Below, piece after piece: positions 1-11,092 of a DNA stretch of 64,000 nt. The stretch's first letter is position 1, and each line of letters begins with the position of its first letter. The stretch spans positions 62,001 to 126,000 of the forward strand of contig JAMPIV010005839.1 of the NCBI GenBank assembly GCA_024509875.1, given 5' to 3'. The position numbers and the translations under genes were made by a program. The notes beneath the pieces were generated by a model. The model did no database searches, was not told the origin of the DNA, and saw nothing but the letters and a program-made list of their open reading frames with translations. The stretch is from Oreohelix idahoensis (lineage: Eukaryota; Mollusca; Gastropoda; Stylommatophora; Oreohelicidae).

Positions 1-393
1 TAAGGAGTGCGTTTCGGACTATTTGTCCAGATTAATTGCCTCCCTTACCCTAACTGTCTTCAGGGGTGAACGTGATAGTGGACTTTTTTATAATTAAGGG
101 ATTATTTTTTTTTCTCTTTAAATTTTTGCAATATTCTTTTGCTTTTCCACTGTAGCAACTTATTTTTCAGTTGTAATCTTAACTACCATTTATTTGGCGT
201 AGTCGTGTTTTGCATTGAGTGCTTTATTGCCGATAATAGCAGCGATAGTTAGATTTTATTTTGGAGGAGGTATCCCAGGGTTAAATATATCATCTTTTGA
301 TTTTTTTTGGTAATTTTTTTCTCGTAAGTGGTAGGAACCAGGTTATTCTTTTTCCTATTTTCTTTCTCCAACAGTCTCAGTCACTGACATAAT
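1..393 (+). other. 5' leader of LTR element A, possibly including the end of its 5' LTR
   Basis: This T-rich stretch precedes the Gag start at 394. In elements B and C the LTR ends in CA, then come five AT-rich bases, then TGG, about 200 bp before the Gag ATG. Here CA at 187-188 followed by TTTATT and TGG at 195 fits that pattern at the right distance, so bases 1-188 may be the tail of the 5' LTR. I could not find the same sequence at the end of the putative 3' LTR, so this is inference only. Confidence 0.35.
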
Positions 394-900
394 ATGGCCG
401 AGAGGGCAAAGCTTAGACAACTTCTCAGGGACGAAGCGAGAGAGGAGGGACTGGAAGGAGAGGAAGCGAAAGCTTTTGTCAGAGACGAACTGGAGAGATA
501 TGATGCGGAGAGGAAAGCAGCTGAAGCTTTACAGCAGAAGAAGATGGATGAAGAAATGGAAATTCGCAGGGCGAACGAACGAGAGAAGGAGAGACAGCAT
601 GAGGAACGAGAGAAGGAGAGACAGCATGAGGAAAGAGAGAAGGAGAGACAGCATGAGAAGGAGAGAGAAGAGAGACAGCATGAGTTAGCTCTTAAAACTC
701 TGGAATTCCAAAGGCGTGGGGCTGCCTCTACCTCCAGCAATGGAGAGTCTTCTCCTCATTCTTCCTTAACTGACCCTGCTAACACTCAATCTCTTCAACT
801 AAATGCTATGTCTTTCACTCTTGAATCTTTTCCTTGTCCAAATGAGAAGATTGACACATGGTTAGAAAAATTTGAGAAATTGCAACTCTGTACGGGTTAG
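394..900 (+). pseudogene. gag: LTR element A: Gag N-terminal part (coiled coil)
   Basis: The 168-residue reading frame opens with MAERAKLRQLL and runs into a long, highly charged Glu/Arg/Lys coiled coil. A 27-bp tandem repeat (EREKERQHE units, about 584-665) lies inside it. It aligns in layout with the Gag N-termini of elements B (MADLAKFRS) and C. The frame stops at 898-900, but the neighbouring frame carries on with the conserved YGLER-like segment into the 918 frame. Gag is therefore broken by a one-base-type frameshift around 880-895. Its role would be particle assembly in the cytoplasm. The coiled coil may mediate multimerisation, which I infer from composition. Confidence 0.8.
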
Positions 901-917
901 AGAGGTCGCGTTGGAAT

Positions 918-2624
918 ATGAAACTTTCCCAGGCCCTAAAAGGTTCTGCTTATGATGTTTATTCTAAGCTGGAAAGTAGCCAACAAGACGACTACGATGT
1001 GTTGAAGAAAGCGTTACTGGAGCGCTTTGAAATGAACGCTCGCAAGTTTTTGCAACTGTTTCGCAACAGCCGGAAAGAGAATTCTGAAACTTTTCACCAG
1101 TTCTCATCTCGTCTTAAGGGATATCTAACAAAGTGCCTTGAGCTTTCGCAGCTCCCCTCTACCTATGAAGGTCTTGAGGAACTTGTTCTAACTGAACAAA
1201 TAAAGAACACTTTGTCTGCTGATACCCGGAGATTTCTCGCTGAGCAGGGGGCAGAAAAACTTGAAGACATTTTGGAAAAGTCTGAGCGTTATCACAATGC
1301 GCTGGCTGAACTACCGGCCACAAAGCGGAAACCGACAGAGGAGCATTTTCGAAAACATAACCTAGAGCAATCTTCTCAGGCTTCTAACCAAAATAACCAC
1401 AGAGAAACTGGACCTCAAAACCCCCCTCCGGAAAAATCCAAGTTCTACAAGAACAAGTACCCCAACCACCCCAAACAGTCTGATCAACTCGACCGCCCTA
1501 CATGGCAGCGTAGCCAGAAAGGACAAGGTGGCAAAGGGAGAACCCCTGAGCACGGGACATATGATCAGACCGAGCACACCGAGCCAAAACGCATCGGATG
1601 CTTATTGACAGTCTCGCAAGGCGGAATTATTGACAGTGATTCCCAACCTGTTGGGGATAGACCCTCAACGCGAGGTATTGTTATTTTGAACGGTTCTCAA
1701 ACTTCTTGCTTATTTGACACGGGGCTTTCTTACGATTGCATTGTTGCCAGAAACCTGGTTAAACCCGGTCAAGAGACAGGAGAGACCGTCAAACTTTGTG
1801 GAGTTCGTAAGAGTGATGCACCTACAGCGCTTCCCATCGCATTGGTGGAGATACACTCTGACTTTGTCAGAGGTGTGATCAAAGCAGCTGTTATGGATGA
1901 TCCCATCTACCCAGTCATACTTGGCGGGAGATACGTGTGTATTGGGAAACCGGAAGAGCCGATTGTGGCAGCAGTAACTATAAGAGGGCAAACCAAGAAG
2001 GAACGGGAGCCTGCGCCAAATTTGTTACCTATGGAACTTAAAGAAGCGCAATACAAGGACCCTACCTTGGCACCCTGCTTTAGGAAACTGCCCATGGCGA
2101 AGGAACCAAAACAGCACGGGGACATTTTTTCTGAGGATGGCGTACTTTATCGGAGAACGGGCAAGCCTGACCAAGGTTACAACCAGCTCCTAGTACCGAA
2201 ACAGTACAGAAGCCAAATCCTAGAAATGGGGCACTCTCTTCCCTTTAGCGGACATATGGGACAGAACGCCACAAACCAACGTATAACCACTCATTATTGG
2301 TGGCCAGGAGTAAATACTGATATTATCAGATATGTCAAATCCTGTGCCCAGTGCCAACGTGTGCCACCCAAGCAACGAGCACCCCCAGTCCACATGGGTG
2401 AAATGCCAATAATGGGAACACCATTCGAACGGGTTGTGATCGACATTTTAGGGCCTTTCGAAAGGACTAAAAAGAAGGAACAGGTTCATCCTGACCTTAG
2501 TCGATACATGCACTTTATGGGCAGAAGCTATCCCGCTAACATGCGCAGATGCCAAGCATGTCGCAGAAGCCCTCGTGCAGATTTTCACTCGGTTGGGATT
2601 CCCTCAGCAAGTGTTGACGGATAA
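918..2624 (+). pseudogene. gag-pol: LTR element A: Gag capsid, protease and integrase N-terminal part
   Basis: The 568-residue frame continues Gag with MKLSQALKGSAYDV and a SCAN-like capsid segment (SETFHQFSSRL, then LVLTEQIKNTLSADTRRFL). It then runs through a basic proline-rich linker into an aspartic protease with the DTG motif (CLFDTGLSYDC, near 1715). The integrase zinc-binding domain follows directly (GHSLPFSGHMG, then SCAQCQR, about 2230-2355), with the start of the core (FERVVIDILG). There is no reverse transcriptase between protease and integrase, matching the order in element B. I see no CCHC knuckle here, unlike B and C. The frame is lost near 2480, within an A-rich stretch of the core. 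From there to 2575 the true integrase sequence reads in another frame. Confidence 0.85.
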
Positions 2625-3381
2625 TGGATCTCCATACCGAAACCTGTTGATGGATGAGATCGTTAAGATCTTGAGGACCCAGCACATCCACACTAAGCCA
2701 TATACTCCGGCCGAAAATGGGCTCGTGGAACGTGCTAATGGAAACCTCACCATGATGCTAAGTAAGCTGGCACAAGTGAAACCTGAAGATTGGGATCTCT
2801 GTATTCCTGCAGCATTATTTGGCTACAGAGAATCTCCTCATACTTCCACAGGATTTCCGCCAGCTACACTCTTATTCGGCAGACCCATTAAGGGCCCGCT
2901 TGAAGCCTTACTTCAGTCTCTGACAGACGAGAAGGCTGATGAGACAGTTGTCTCAGCCAGTAAATACGTGTCGGTTTTAAAGGAACGGTTGAAACTAGGG
3001 TGGGACCTAGCAACGACTAACTTTAAGCGAGCACGCACCAAGCACGCTAACCGATACAGGAAAGTCGCGGAAGAGAGAGAACTGGAAGCAGGAGAGAAAG
3101 TTTTGGTGTTGCTCCCTACCGAGAACAACCAACTGAAGATCGGATGGCAAGGGCCGTTTACCGTCCTGAAAAAGATTTCTAAGGCTAACTACCAGATCTC
3201 TATTGAAGGAAAGGAGAAGGTTTTCCATTTAAATCTCTTAAAGAGATACTTGGAAAAACCAGTGCCAACCTCCGACCATCTCCTGACGATCGCCAAAACT
3301 GACGAAGATGACGATAGTGGCAGGGATATTCCACCGCTATCACAGGAAATCTTTCAAAAATGTCAGAAGCTACGGTTATAG
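2575..3381 (+). pseudogene. int: LTR element A: integrase core and C-terminal domain
   Basis: The 268-residue frame resumes the integrase after a frameshift. It has IFTRLGFPQQVLTDNGS (second catalytic Asp) and GLVERANG (catalytic Glu), then the C-terminal GPF-type module (IGWQGPFTVLKK) and FHLNLLKRYL. Integrase joins retroelement cDNA to the host chromosome. The frame ends at 3379-3381, about 45 bp before a polypurine tract. In element B the same point continues into reverse transcriptase and RNase H, and both are absent here. Element A is therefore an internally deleted, non-autonomous copy. Identification is secure; the activity is clearly lost. Confidence 0.85.
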
Positions 3382-3425
3382 GAAATTAAACTCCATAACG
3401 TAGACATGGAGTGCTTCCATATCTT

Positions 3426-3437
3426 AAAGGGGGGAGG
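3426..3437 (+). promoter_or_regulatory. Polypurine tract of element A
   Basis: Twelve consecutive purines (AAAGGGGGGAGG) lie three bases before TGTCACG, which would start the 3' LTR. Element C has a very similar tract (AAGAGGGGAGG) immediately before its 3' LTR. This is the expected plus-strand primer site. Confidence 0.75.
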
Positions 3438-4448
3438 CTCTGTCACGTAGGGTTTATATTCATTTAATTTCCTACATCTTCTTCCTATTCTTTCACCCGA
3501 ATTCTCTCTTTTATTATCTCTGTATTTCCTTTTTTTCCTGTATATTTTTCATCCATTCGTTTTGCGAATATTATTTTCATATAATTCGCAAACTTTACCT
3601 GTTTTCCTTTCTCTAAAACTGAGAATCGCACCTGGGTGGTATTGCGTACATGTCAGTCGCGCTGGTCGGATGATAGGCGTGAATTTACAGCATTCGCTAG
3701 ACATTCGTCTGAGGGTCTCTGGCCTGGGGCGTGAAAATTCACCCGAGGGACATGGAAAGTAGACAGAGAGTCTGCATTTCAGTAAACGCATGAGGTTTTT
3801 CGTCAGGAAAAACCCGGCTTAGCGTGAAAATCCACTCCGCACTGCAGACGGTGGTCTGAGATTTGCAACTCATGCAAGCCCTCGGCCACTGATGGCTGTT
3901 ACGTCACGCGATAAGCGGACGAAGGTGTTATACGGACAGGGGAGACTATTTCGCTTGGCGAAATAAGATTAGGATCCTGGGTCCGATTTTAAAGATATTG
4001 GCCAAGTTTGAAACTTTAATTTCATTCTCGCTCATAGACTCACAGTAGATAGGTTGCTCGTAAACAGAATAGCTGTTAGCGAAGATCTCAGTTTGTTTCG
4101 GCAATTTGTCGAACTTCTAGACTTCCAGAAATATTTTCAGCATTTTTATTCTTAAGTTGTGCGACTACCTGTAATTCTGTGGTTGAGGTAATTAATATGA
4201 TAGATATATAGATTTTGTGAGTGTTAAAGTGTTTAATCGCTTAATTCATTTTAATCTATTTCTTTAGCGCAGAAGAGAAATAAAGTGGTAGGCTATTATA
4301 TTTTCTAGGGAAGCATTCAGTGGAAAGCAGAATAAAATTAAAATTTCTAGCTTATAACGGCAAGTGTAGCTATTTATGAATTTAATTTAACCGCTAATAC
4401 TCAGTCGAGTGTATTTTTCTAAACTAACGTATAAACTCTAGAATCGAG

Positions 4449-4495
4449 CCTCATGAATGGTGACGGAATACGCACGTGTTCCTAATTCATGAGGA
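4449..4495. repeat. Perfect inverted repeat (hairpin) in element A LTR
   Basis: CCTCATGAAT at 4449-4458 pairs exactly with ATTCATGAGG at 4486-4495. The loop contains a further GGAA..TTCC pairing. Confidence 0.7.
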
Positions 4496-4515
4496 TTGCT
4501 GATTTTTAAATATAA

Positions 4516-4582
4516 CTTACGTCACGGGAAGTTTAAATGATAAGCAAAGCTCTCTGCTTGCAAGTTTAAATGTAAGTTATAA
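4516..4582. repeat. Compound hairpin with repeated AAGTTTAAATG
   Basis: Outer arms ATAACTTAC and GTAAGTTAT enclose two direct copies of AAGTTTAAATG. These flank an inner AAGCA..TGCTT hairpin. Coordinates are approximate. Confidence 0.55.
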
Positions 4583-5440
4583 CCAGTACAGATTCTGTTT
4601 ATTATATTATATGTGTTATTTTTCCTCCACACAGTGAAAGTTTTGGGGTGACCCTAACTTTACCAGCACCTAGTAGTAGTTTCCATACTTGTGAAGAAAT
4701 AGACAGTCCTTATTTTGAACCACGTGGGTTTCTTAAGTACCACTGGTCTAAACAGTGCATATGCAACCCGAGTTAGCCAGAAATACTATACCCCAATAAC
4801 GGGTTTTCAAAGACTGTAATGATAAATACTGGACCTTGGAGCCAGATCTAAATTTCTTCTAGAAAAAAACTCTACGTAATCTTTCTGCCTGGTGGCGCGT
4901 AATACTTCAAGTATTAACTAACATTTCCCGACTATATATATATATTTTTTGTGGACAAATCTGTGGTGTGACTAAAGTGAATCCTATACTGAGGGAAGGC
5001 ACCGACCTGACATTCATCATTTCTAGAAACCTACGCTATTGACACTGTGCTCTGCTAACTCCCGCGCCTGGAATAATTTTAGGTGACTTAATCAGACATT
5101 TGAACAAATTTGCACACCCAAGTAGTCGTTCCCGGAGACTCCAAGTTAAATACGTCTTTTGGAACTGGGGACTTCTTGGCAGAAGACTGCATTTTTTGAG
5201 TCTGTGTGAAAATCTAAAATCAGTGTGTTCCAAGAGGCAGCGAGCAAAGTCGTGAGTACATGTATGAGAGGCCATGGCGGAATGAATGAGTGTACGCTGG
5301 TTTGAGTGATATTTTCACTATTATATCTTTGACACCCTGTTGCTGTCCTAATTTTTTTTTTTCAATCTGCATAATTTGTTGCTAAGGCTAGAGTTCTTGT
5401 GTTTTTGTCTTAGGTTAAATCAGATTTTTTTTTCAAACTC

Positions 5441-6141
5441 TGTGCATATAATTACGAGATAAAACAACGAAAACTCTTAGAATCAAACCCTATGTATCTG
5501 TGACTCTGGCGCCATCATCTGTTCTCTTAACGGGGCTGGGCTAAACCTAGAGTTAACACTATAAGGGGGCTATCATCCTTGCAACATTTCCTTGAATTTT
5601 TATGACTATGTGTATATGTATTCTCCTTGATGTACTTTCTTTGATGTTGTGAGCCGATTTTTTCCTGATATTAAAATCGCTCTTGAACTTAATAATAGTG
5701 TTTGGTCAGCTCGTTCTAGATAATATATATATCATTGTTATAGTTTTCCCACGTCTGTGTGTTTACCTGTCGTCACGTGTATGTGCGTGCCTGTGAGTGA
5801 TAGAAATATACGTAATATGTATATTGGTGTAGTCTGTCTGACGCTGTAATAACTGTTGTAGAAGATAGGTGAGAGAGAGAAGAATTCTTTTCGCTTTCAG
5901 AGACAGCCACTATATCAAAATCTATCATCTCACGTGTGTGGAAATTCTATTACCTTTCACTAACTCTCACTGAGTCTATCACCTATTCAAACCTATGCAG
6001 AAGGGACCAAACCTAGTCTTAATTCTCCTATCGAAAATCTACGACAGGGAGACTGGGCACTTATGGGTTGTCAAGGCGTGCAGTGATGACGATTCTGCTC
6101 AATAATAACAATAACAATAACTGAGTGCACTTATTCTCTTC
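5441..6141. other. Unassigned AT-rich DNA
   Basis: No reading frame or repeat family is recognised. The stretch may include the remainder of the element A LTR. A short GT-rich run lies around 5750-5800. Confidence 0.4.
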
Positions 6142-6249
6142 CTCAACAAAATAACGCCACAATATTTCCTCAACAAAATAACGTCACAATACTTCCTCAA
6201 CAAAATAACGTCACAATACTTCCTCAACAAAATAACGTCACAATACTTC
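6142..6249 (+). repeat. 27-bp minisatellite, 4 copies
   Basis: The unit CTCAACAAAATAACGTCACA plus ATACTTC is repeated four times. The last three copies are almost identical. Confidence 0.85.
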
Positions 6250-7365
6250 CACAATTAAAAATATTCATCGGTTTTTACCGCATTATAAATTCTTGTCTCG
6301 GTTGTTCTAGAGCAGTTTATTGTCAAGAAATGCGTTCGGTTCGCTATCTTTTTCTGGTCCTCACTCCTCTCTGGCATTATTACTTTGCATTTCTGTTACG
6401 TGATAATTCCTCCAGTATTCGTTGTTTCCGCTTTCATCGTTCAAAGTTTTCTTATCACACCTCTCACCTACCCCTCTCTCCAAGGTATTTTTTCCTTTGT
6501 TATCAGCGACGCTTAGCGAAGGAGTGAACTTGTCACATTAAGTTTTCGCTTATCGCCAGCTCAAGACGGAGTTAGAGTCTACACTGAGCAACATTCCTAT
6601 TGTTAACCTAGACGTTTTTTCTGCAAAGATGCACGAAACCGTGTTGTCGTATGATAAGGTACTAGTTTGCAAACATGACGTGCCCAAGTACACGGCCGGT
6701 CTCACTGGAATGTAGGAGGATAACAGTCTTGGTAAAGATTAAGACACAGAATATGATGTAATACTTCCAGAAGACGAACTTTGCAACTACCAGAATGTAA
6801 CATCTTGGAGGAGATTATAATATTAAATCGGTGAAGTAGTGAGTTTGCAAACATAAGAGGCGAAGTGGAAGAAGCAAGACCTTATATGGTTATGGAGTTT
6901 AAACATCACATAAAACGGGCAATAACTTATGTTATCATGTAGTAATGTTCAACACGATGGTGGTAGGGGAACCCCTACCAAAATAGACGCTTATTCGCAA
7001 GTGGTTTGGCGTTTAAGATGCTAAGAAAGATTGCTCCTGATTGGACTTTTCCTCTAAGTAGCAACCTGGATGTGTGGGCTAAAATTTCGCTTATATTCTA
7101 CACCTTTGTAACATTACTACACTGACTTCCCATTTCGTCAAGAAGAAATAATAGACAGTCAGGAACACGGAATGTCATGACTCAAATACAAGACAGACCA
7201 TAGGACTGAGAGTGAATTATACGATTAGAAGAGGGTGACCGTAGAGACATCACTTTGCGCCTTAAGGTATAGGATTCAACTTCAAGTGCACTCAGACACC
7301 CAACTTACATGAAAGATACGGCATATTAAACAGTAGCCCGACAATTTTCGCCAAGACTAATATGA
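6250..7365. other. Unassigned DNA
   Basis: Only short random-looking open frames are seen (the longest about 65 codons). None resembles a known protein and I recognise no repeat family. Confidence 0.4.
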
Positions 7366-7540
7366 AGTTGTTCATGGGGATGAAAATCTCTTCATGTAAA
7401 ACAAATTGCTCCCGAAAACACTACTGCATGTGCATGTGAATTCTGTGTGCAGAATTCATGTATCGGGGACCAGCTGCAGAAGTGGCTCCATGCGTCATAC
7501 AAAGTGAAAAGGAAATAGATAATAATACAGGCTGATGAGC
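7366..7540 (+). mobile_element. SINE-like repeat family X, copy 1
   Basis: It shares with the copies near 20650, 24260, 51060 and 59220 the segments TCATGTAAAACAAATTGCT, then GCATGTGAATTCTG, then a CTGCAG..GTGGCTCCATGC block, ending in an A-rich GATAATAAT tail. This copy is diverged. No target duplication is visible. Confidence 0.55.
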
Positions 7541-8034
7541 TGTCATACTGTGTGATCTTAAGATGTTTGTGACCCCTGGATTCACTTTTTTCTGGGCCGT
7601 CTGTACCTTGTATCGTCCATTTTGAGGTTATGTGCCCATGCTATGGAAGTTTGATTTTAACATACAAGGGCAATGCGACGGTGGTTTTCTTTGACTTTCG
7701 TCATTTTCGTATGGGAGTTTCCGCTAACCTTTGATTGAAAAGTTGAACCCACAGGGTAATTGAAAATGATGAGGTTAAGATGCCTCCAACTCTCCGGGTG
7801 TCGCTTTATGAAGCTTTTTCGTGTGTTTAAAACCGACAGCTGCGCACCACAAAAACCCCACCTCCCTGTCAGTGGCAACCACCTGCTTTACTTCAGGGCA
7901 GGTGAGTATCAGTATTCATGCGTAACCGCAAGATTAGGAGGCAAGTAGGAATACACTGTGATAACAGAAATGGTTGAATAACAAAGACATAGATTTAATT
8001 AGAAGATTCTGGACTGTTTAGCATTGTGGTATTG
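7541..8034. other. Unassigned DNA
   Basis: I recognise no protein, RNA or repeat. The open frames are short and overlap on both strands. Confidence 0.4.
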
Positions 8035-9360
8035 AAAAGAGTTGTTGTTGTTGTTGTTGTTATTGATCCAGTGGCGCTTGGGCTCTCGCCCTTCGGCCCA
8101 ATGCCATGTAGTGATATCTGCATGTTGTCGCAAGTTGTTTTGTTTCTCAGTACAGGGTGTTCCACTTATCTGACCTCGGAAGAAGTAGCATTTTTTCCTA
8201 ACATCATCGAGTGCTGGGCACTCAAAGAGATGGTGGTCACCAGTTTGTAGGGGTAGTTACATAGCTGGCACTTTGGAGGGTGTTGTGGTTGGATTCTGTT
8301 CAAGTGACTGTTGAGTGGTATATGTTATGAACTGTGCCGAAAAATGATGCTCTGATCCCTCCTTGTAAGATGGCCGATGTTGTCATTAGGATCAGAACCA
8401 GCCACATGTCTGTAAACCTCTCTCCCAGTGTTTTCCATGGCCCATCTGATCACCAGGTTTCTTTGTTTCTTGTTCGTATTGGTGATTTGGCTGTTTAGAG
8501 AGTTGTTGCTGTGTGTGGTTGTTCTTGTCTTGTTCCCTTCTTTGCTAATCTGTCTGCTCTGTCATTACCTGATGTATTAGCGGGACCAGGAATCCACTGC
8601 ATAACTATTCTGATGTCATAGAACGTGACAAGCTGATCATCATCCAGGATTAGTTTGGTTAATTCAGTTTTACAATGTCCACTGCTTTCCAAAGCTTGAA
8701 GAGCAGACATTGAGTCAGTTAAAAGGACTATGTTTTGAGCCTTTGAGGGAATGGCATTAAATGCAGTCTTCAGATGGTATACAGCTGTTTCCAGTGCAAT
8801 GCTTTCAGGTTCATAGTTGGAGCAAAACTCCCCGTATATATCAAACAGCTCGTCGCAGGATGTAGACTCCATAACCTGCTTTGATGGTGGCCTTAAAAGC
8901 AGATCCGTCAGTATGAACATGTAACCATTCTTCAGGGTAGGCATCAGTGTTTCTTTTTGTGATGCACTCATTAGATTGACTGGGTCAGAATGTTTGGTTG
9001 TTCCATCTAATAACTTCATCTGTACTTCTGGTGTTTTTAAGCAGGTATGTGGTGGTAGATTATTTACTACTTTCTGTATATTTTGTCTTCTATCTGGGAG
9101 GTAGTATTTATCTTGAATTTCATGGACTTGGTGTAAGACTGACTTGTGTTTTGATCTTTGCTTGTGTTCCCAGTTTTTTTACTAGGTGTCTATTGGGGTG
9201 GTTTCAGATTATTCTCTTACATCTTTCATAAACTTCTAAAGCAACTTTATCCCTCCGCAACCTTTAGGGGTTCCCCATTTGTGTGTGTTTCACATGCAGC
9301 AGTTGGAGTTGATCTCATAACTCCACTAATTGGTCGACTGAAAAGAGGTCAACAAGAGAA
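8035..9360 (-). mobile_element. LINE 3' fragment with RNase H domain and (CAA)n tail
   Basis: Read on the minus strand from 9360 downwards, three pieces appear in the order expected of an RNase H-bearing non-LTR element. First is a post-RT segment resembling SGVMRSTPTAACE and DKVALEVYERCKR, interrupted by stops. Second is an RNase H domain (8495-9019). Third is a C-terminal region with a cysteine pair (PKCQLCNYP) and HIPLNSHLNRI. The 3' end is (CAA)n at 8042-8060, read as TTG repeats on the plus strand. The 5' part with endonuclease and RT core is missing, so this is a 5'-truncated insertion. Several in-frame stops show it is dead. Confidence 0.75.
8495..9019 (-). pseudogene. RNase H domain of a LINE
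   Basis: The 174-residue open stretch carries the RNase HI core of a non-LTR polyprotein. It has an acidic position in EPESIALETAVYHLK (catalytic Glu), IVLLTDSMSALQAL (catalytic Asp) and VMQWIPGPANTSGNDRADRLA (catalytic Asp within GNDRAD). The first Asp strand appears degraded to FCSNYEPE without an obvious preceding Asp. RNase H removes the RNA strand after first-strand synthesis. Similar sequence continues upstream on the same strand in frame, so the first Met is not a real start. It is a fragment of a larger polyprotein. Confidence 0.75.
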
Positions 9361-10240
9361 CTTATAAACATCGCTAGAAACTGGACGTTGTGGCGAAACA
9401 TGATCACCTACACCAACTGGCATGGTACTAGAAAAAGGAAAAGAAAATATCCGTGCTGATCGTTGTATTCATCCTTATTAGGTGTCCAATCCAACTTCTT
9501 TGTTTTTAATCACAAGATGTTTTCACTGGTTTATTGCAACGTCTGGCATGATCTATTTCATTATTTCACCATGTCTTTACGTTCTGCGTTGGTAACTTTT
9601 CTCACACATTCTGTTTCATAGATGACAATTTTTTTATTGCTTGTTCTTTGGCTCACGTTTGGCTGTAACAGTGAAAGCACAAGGATGACATAAATATTCT
9701 GCTAATATGTTTGGTTTGTATTTTTAAGGCGAACAAATATCTTATTTAATTATCGTCTTGTTGTGGAATGGAAATAATATGTTAAAATCTTTATGCTTCT
9801 GGGATATCTATATTGTGTTCCTTATTTTATTTATTCTCAAGAACATTACGCAGGCCTTGGGTTTTTAAAGCTTAGGTTTAAAACATGTTTTTGTTTTTTA
9901 GGAAGGGCAAAGCTGTAAGTAAAGAAATTACTTGCTGTCGTACTCCGGACATTCCTCGGCTCGTATTGATATGTTGCTGCTTCCAATTTAGCAGCCCATA
10001 TTTCACGTTATGTGGCGTGGAACTTTCTCCAGTGTGTGCGGATCTACGACCATGACATTTGGCTGATTGTATTTGTTGATGTATTGCTCTTTCTTACAAC
10101 TGCCCATAAAATACATCCATATTTTGTTTTGTGTGTCTACGCTGATCGAATTTTCTCACAAGTCTGTTTTCTTTCAGAAATGAGATACAAGAGGTTGGTT
10201 AAACAAAATACATTTTTTTTCTCTAAGCCTGAGGACCCTG
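9361..10240. other. Unassigned AT-rich DNA
   Basis: T-rich sequence without a recognisable gene or repeat. Confidence 0.4.
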
Positions 10241-10505
10241 AGAATACATTTTTCCTGGTTTAATTCACAATAATCAAGCCGCAAACCCGTTTTGTACGCT
10301 TTTTTTTTTTTTTTTGGTAGTTTTGTTTTGTTTTCATTGCGGTTAGGCAAATACATTATTGTTGTTTTTCTTTTTTTTTCCTTTTGTACATAAGGGACGT
10401 AGACGAGACAGAACACATTTCCTGGTTTATTCACAATAAGACAAGCGCACCGTTTTGTACGTTTTTTTTTTTTGGTTTTTGTTTTGTTTTTTTGGTTAGA
10501 AAATG
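10241..10505 (+). repeat. Diverged tandem duplication, about 165 bp
   Basis: Two units share TTCCTGGTTTA-TTCACAATAA, then CGTTTTGTACG and a poly-T run, then GTTTTGTTTT. They begin near 10247 and 10413. T-run lengths differ between the units. Confidence 0.65.
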
Positions 10506-10810
10506 AGATGATACATATATAAGAGTAGTGGTTTTCCTGTAAATTTTTTGATGAAATAAAACACATAATACTTCTAATTATATATTAGCTTCATGTTCGT
10601 TATTATTATTGTTGGACAGTGAATTAATATTGAGGATTTCTCTAGGGGTGGTCTATTAAGTGGAGCTTCAACTGTTGGGCTTATCATGGGTTCATGTTAT
10701 CCCGATATAAGTGCCCCCCTGAACTTCCATTTTTGTTAGATGTTAGATAGATAATAAATGGTGTCTGTCAGAATGACACAAAAAGTCCGCTTAAGTGCTT
10801 GTAGCTTACA

Positions 10811-11092
10811 ATTATGTCCCATAAGGTAGCATCTAATTATGCCCCATTAGGCAGCATTTAATGAGCAGTTCCAGGAATAGATATAATTATATCTTATATC
10901 TGCTGTATAATTTAAGAAACATTGCATTTTCCTTTGTACTCATTTTGTGGATGTCCAAAGGGGGGGACCATTTATTTGTGTCAATGCATCTGTTTATGTA
11001 AATTAAATGTTTATGTCCCATGAGGCTGTATGTATTTAATTTATGTCCCATTTAGGCAGCATAATTGAATTATGTCCCATATAGGCAGTATT
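10811..11092 (+). repeat. Clustered short motif TTATGTCCCATnAGGCAGCA
   Basis: Five imperfect copies occur near 10811, 10834, 11008, 11041 and 11070, with a degraded sixth near 11847. Spacing is irregular, so this is not a simple satellite. Confidence 0.6.

Larger units (their letters stand above)
189..3440 (+). mobile_element. Internal region of LTR element A (GMR1-like Ty3/gypsy), deleted for RT and RNase H
   Basis: The internal segment contains leader, Gag, protease, integrase and polypurine tract in that order. Protein similarity to elements B and C is clear over Gag, protease and integrase, with more divergence than B and C show to each other. There are at least two frameshifts (about 890 and 2480) and a complete loss of reverse transcriptase and RNase H. 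Known GMR1 elements place integrase before reverse transcriptase, and the residual order here agrees. The start is uncertain. Confidence 0.75.
3441..5440 (+). mobile_element. Putative 3' LTR of element A (end not determined)
   Basis: The start is set by TGTCACG after the polypurine tract, comparable with TGTCGTG at the start of the element C LTR. The end is only a guess from the roughly 2-kb LTR of element C. An AATAAA lies near 4277, and strong hairpins occur at 3795-3818 and 4449-4495. I found no second copy within the window to define the boundary. The stretch holds no gene I recognise. Confidence 0.35.

Noticed and set aside
1..6000. Attempt to match the window start with the end of the element A 3' LTR
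   Set aside because: I scanned roughly 4.9-6.8 kb for segments of bases 1-188 and found no convincing match, so no LTR pair is claimed for element A.
6142..6249. Possible conserved regulatory array
   Set aside because: Four nearly identical 27-bp tandem units are adequately explained as a young minisatellite.
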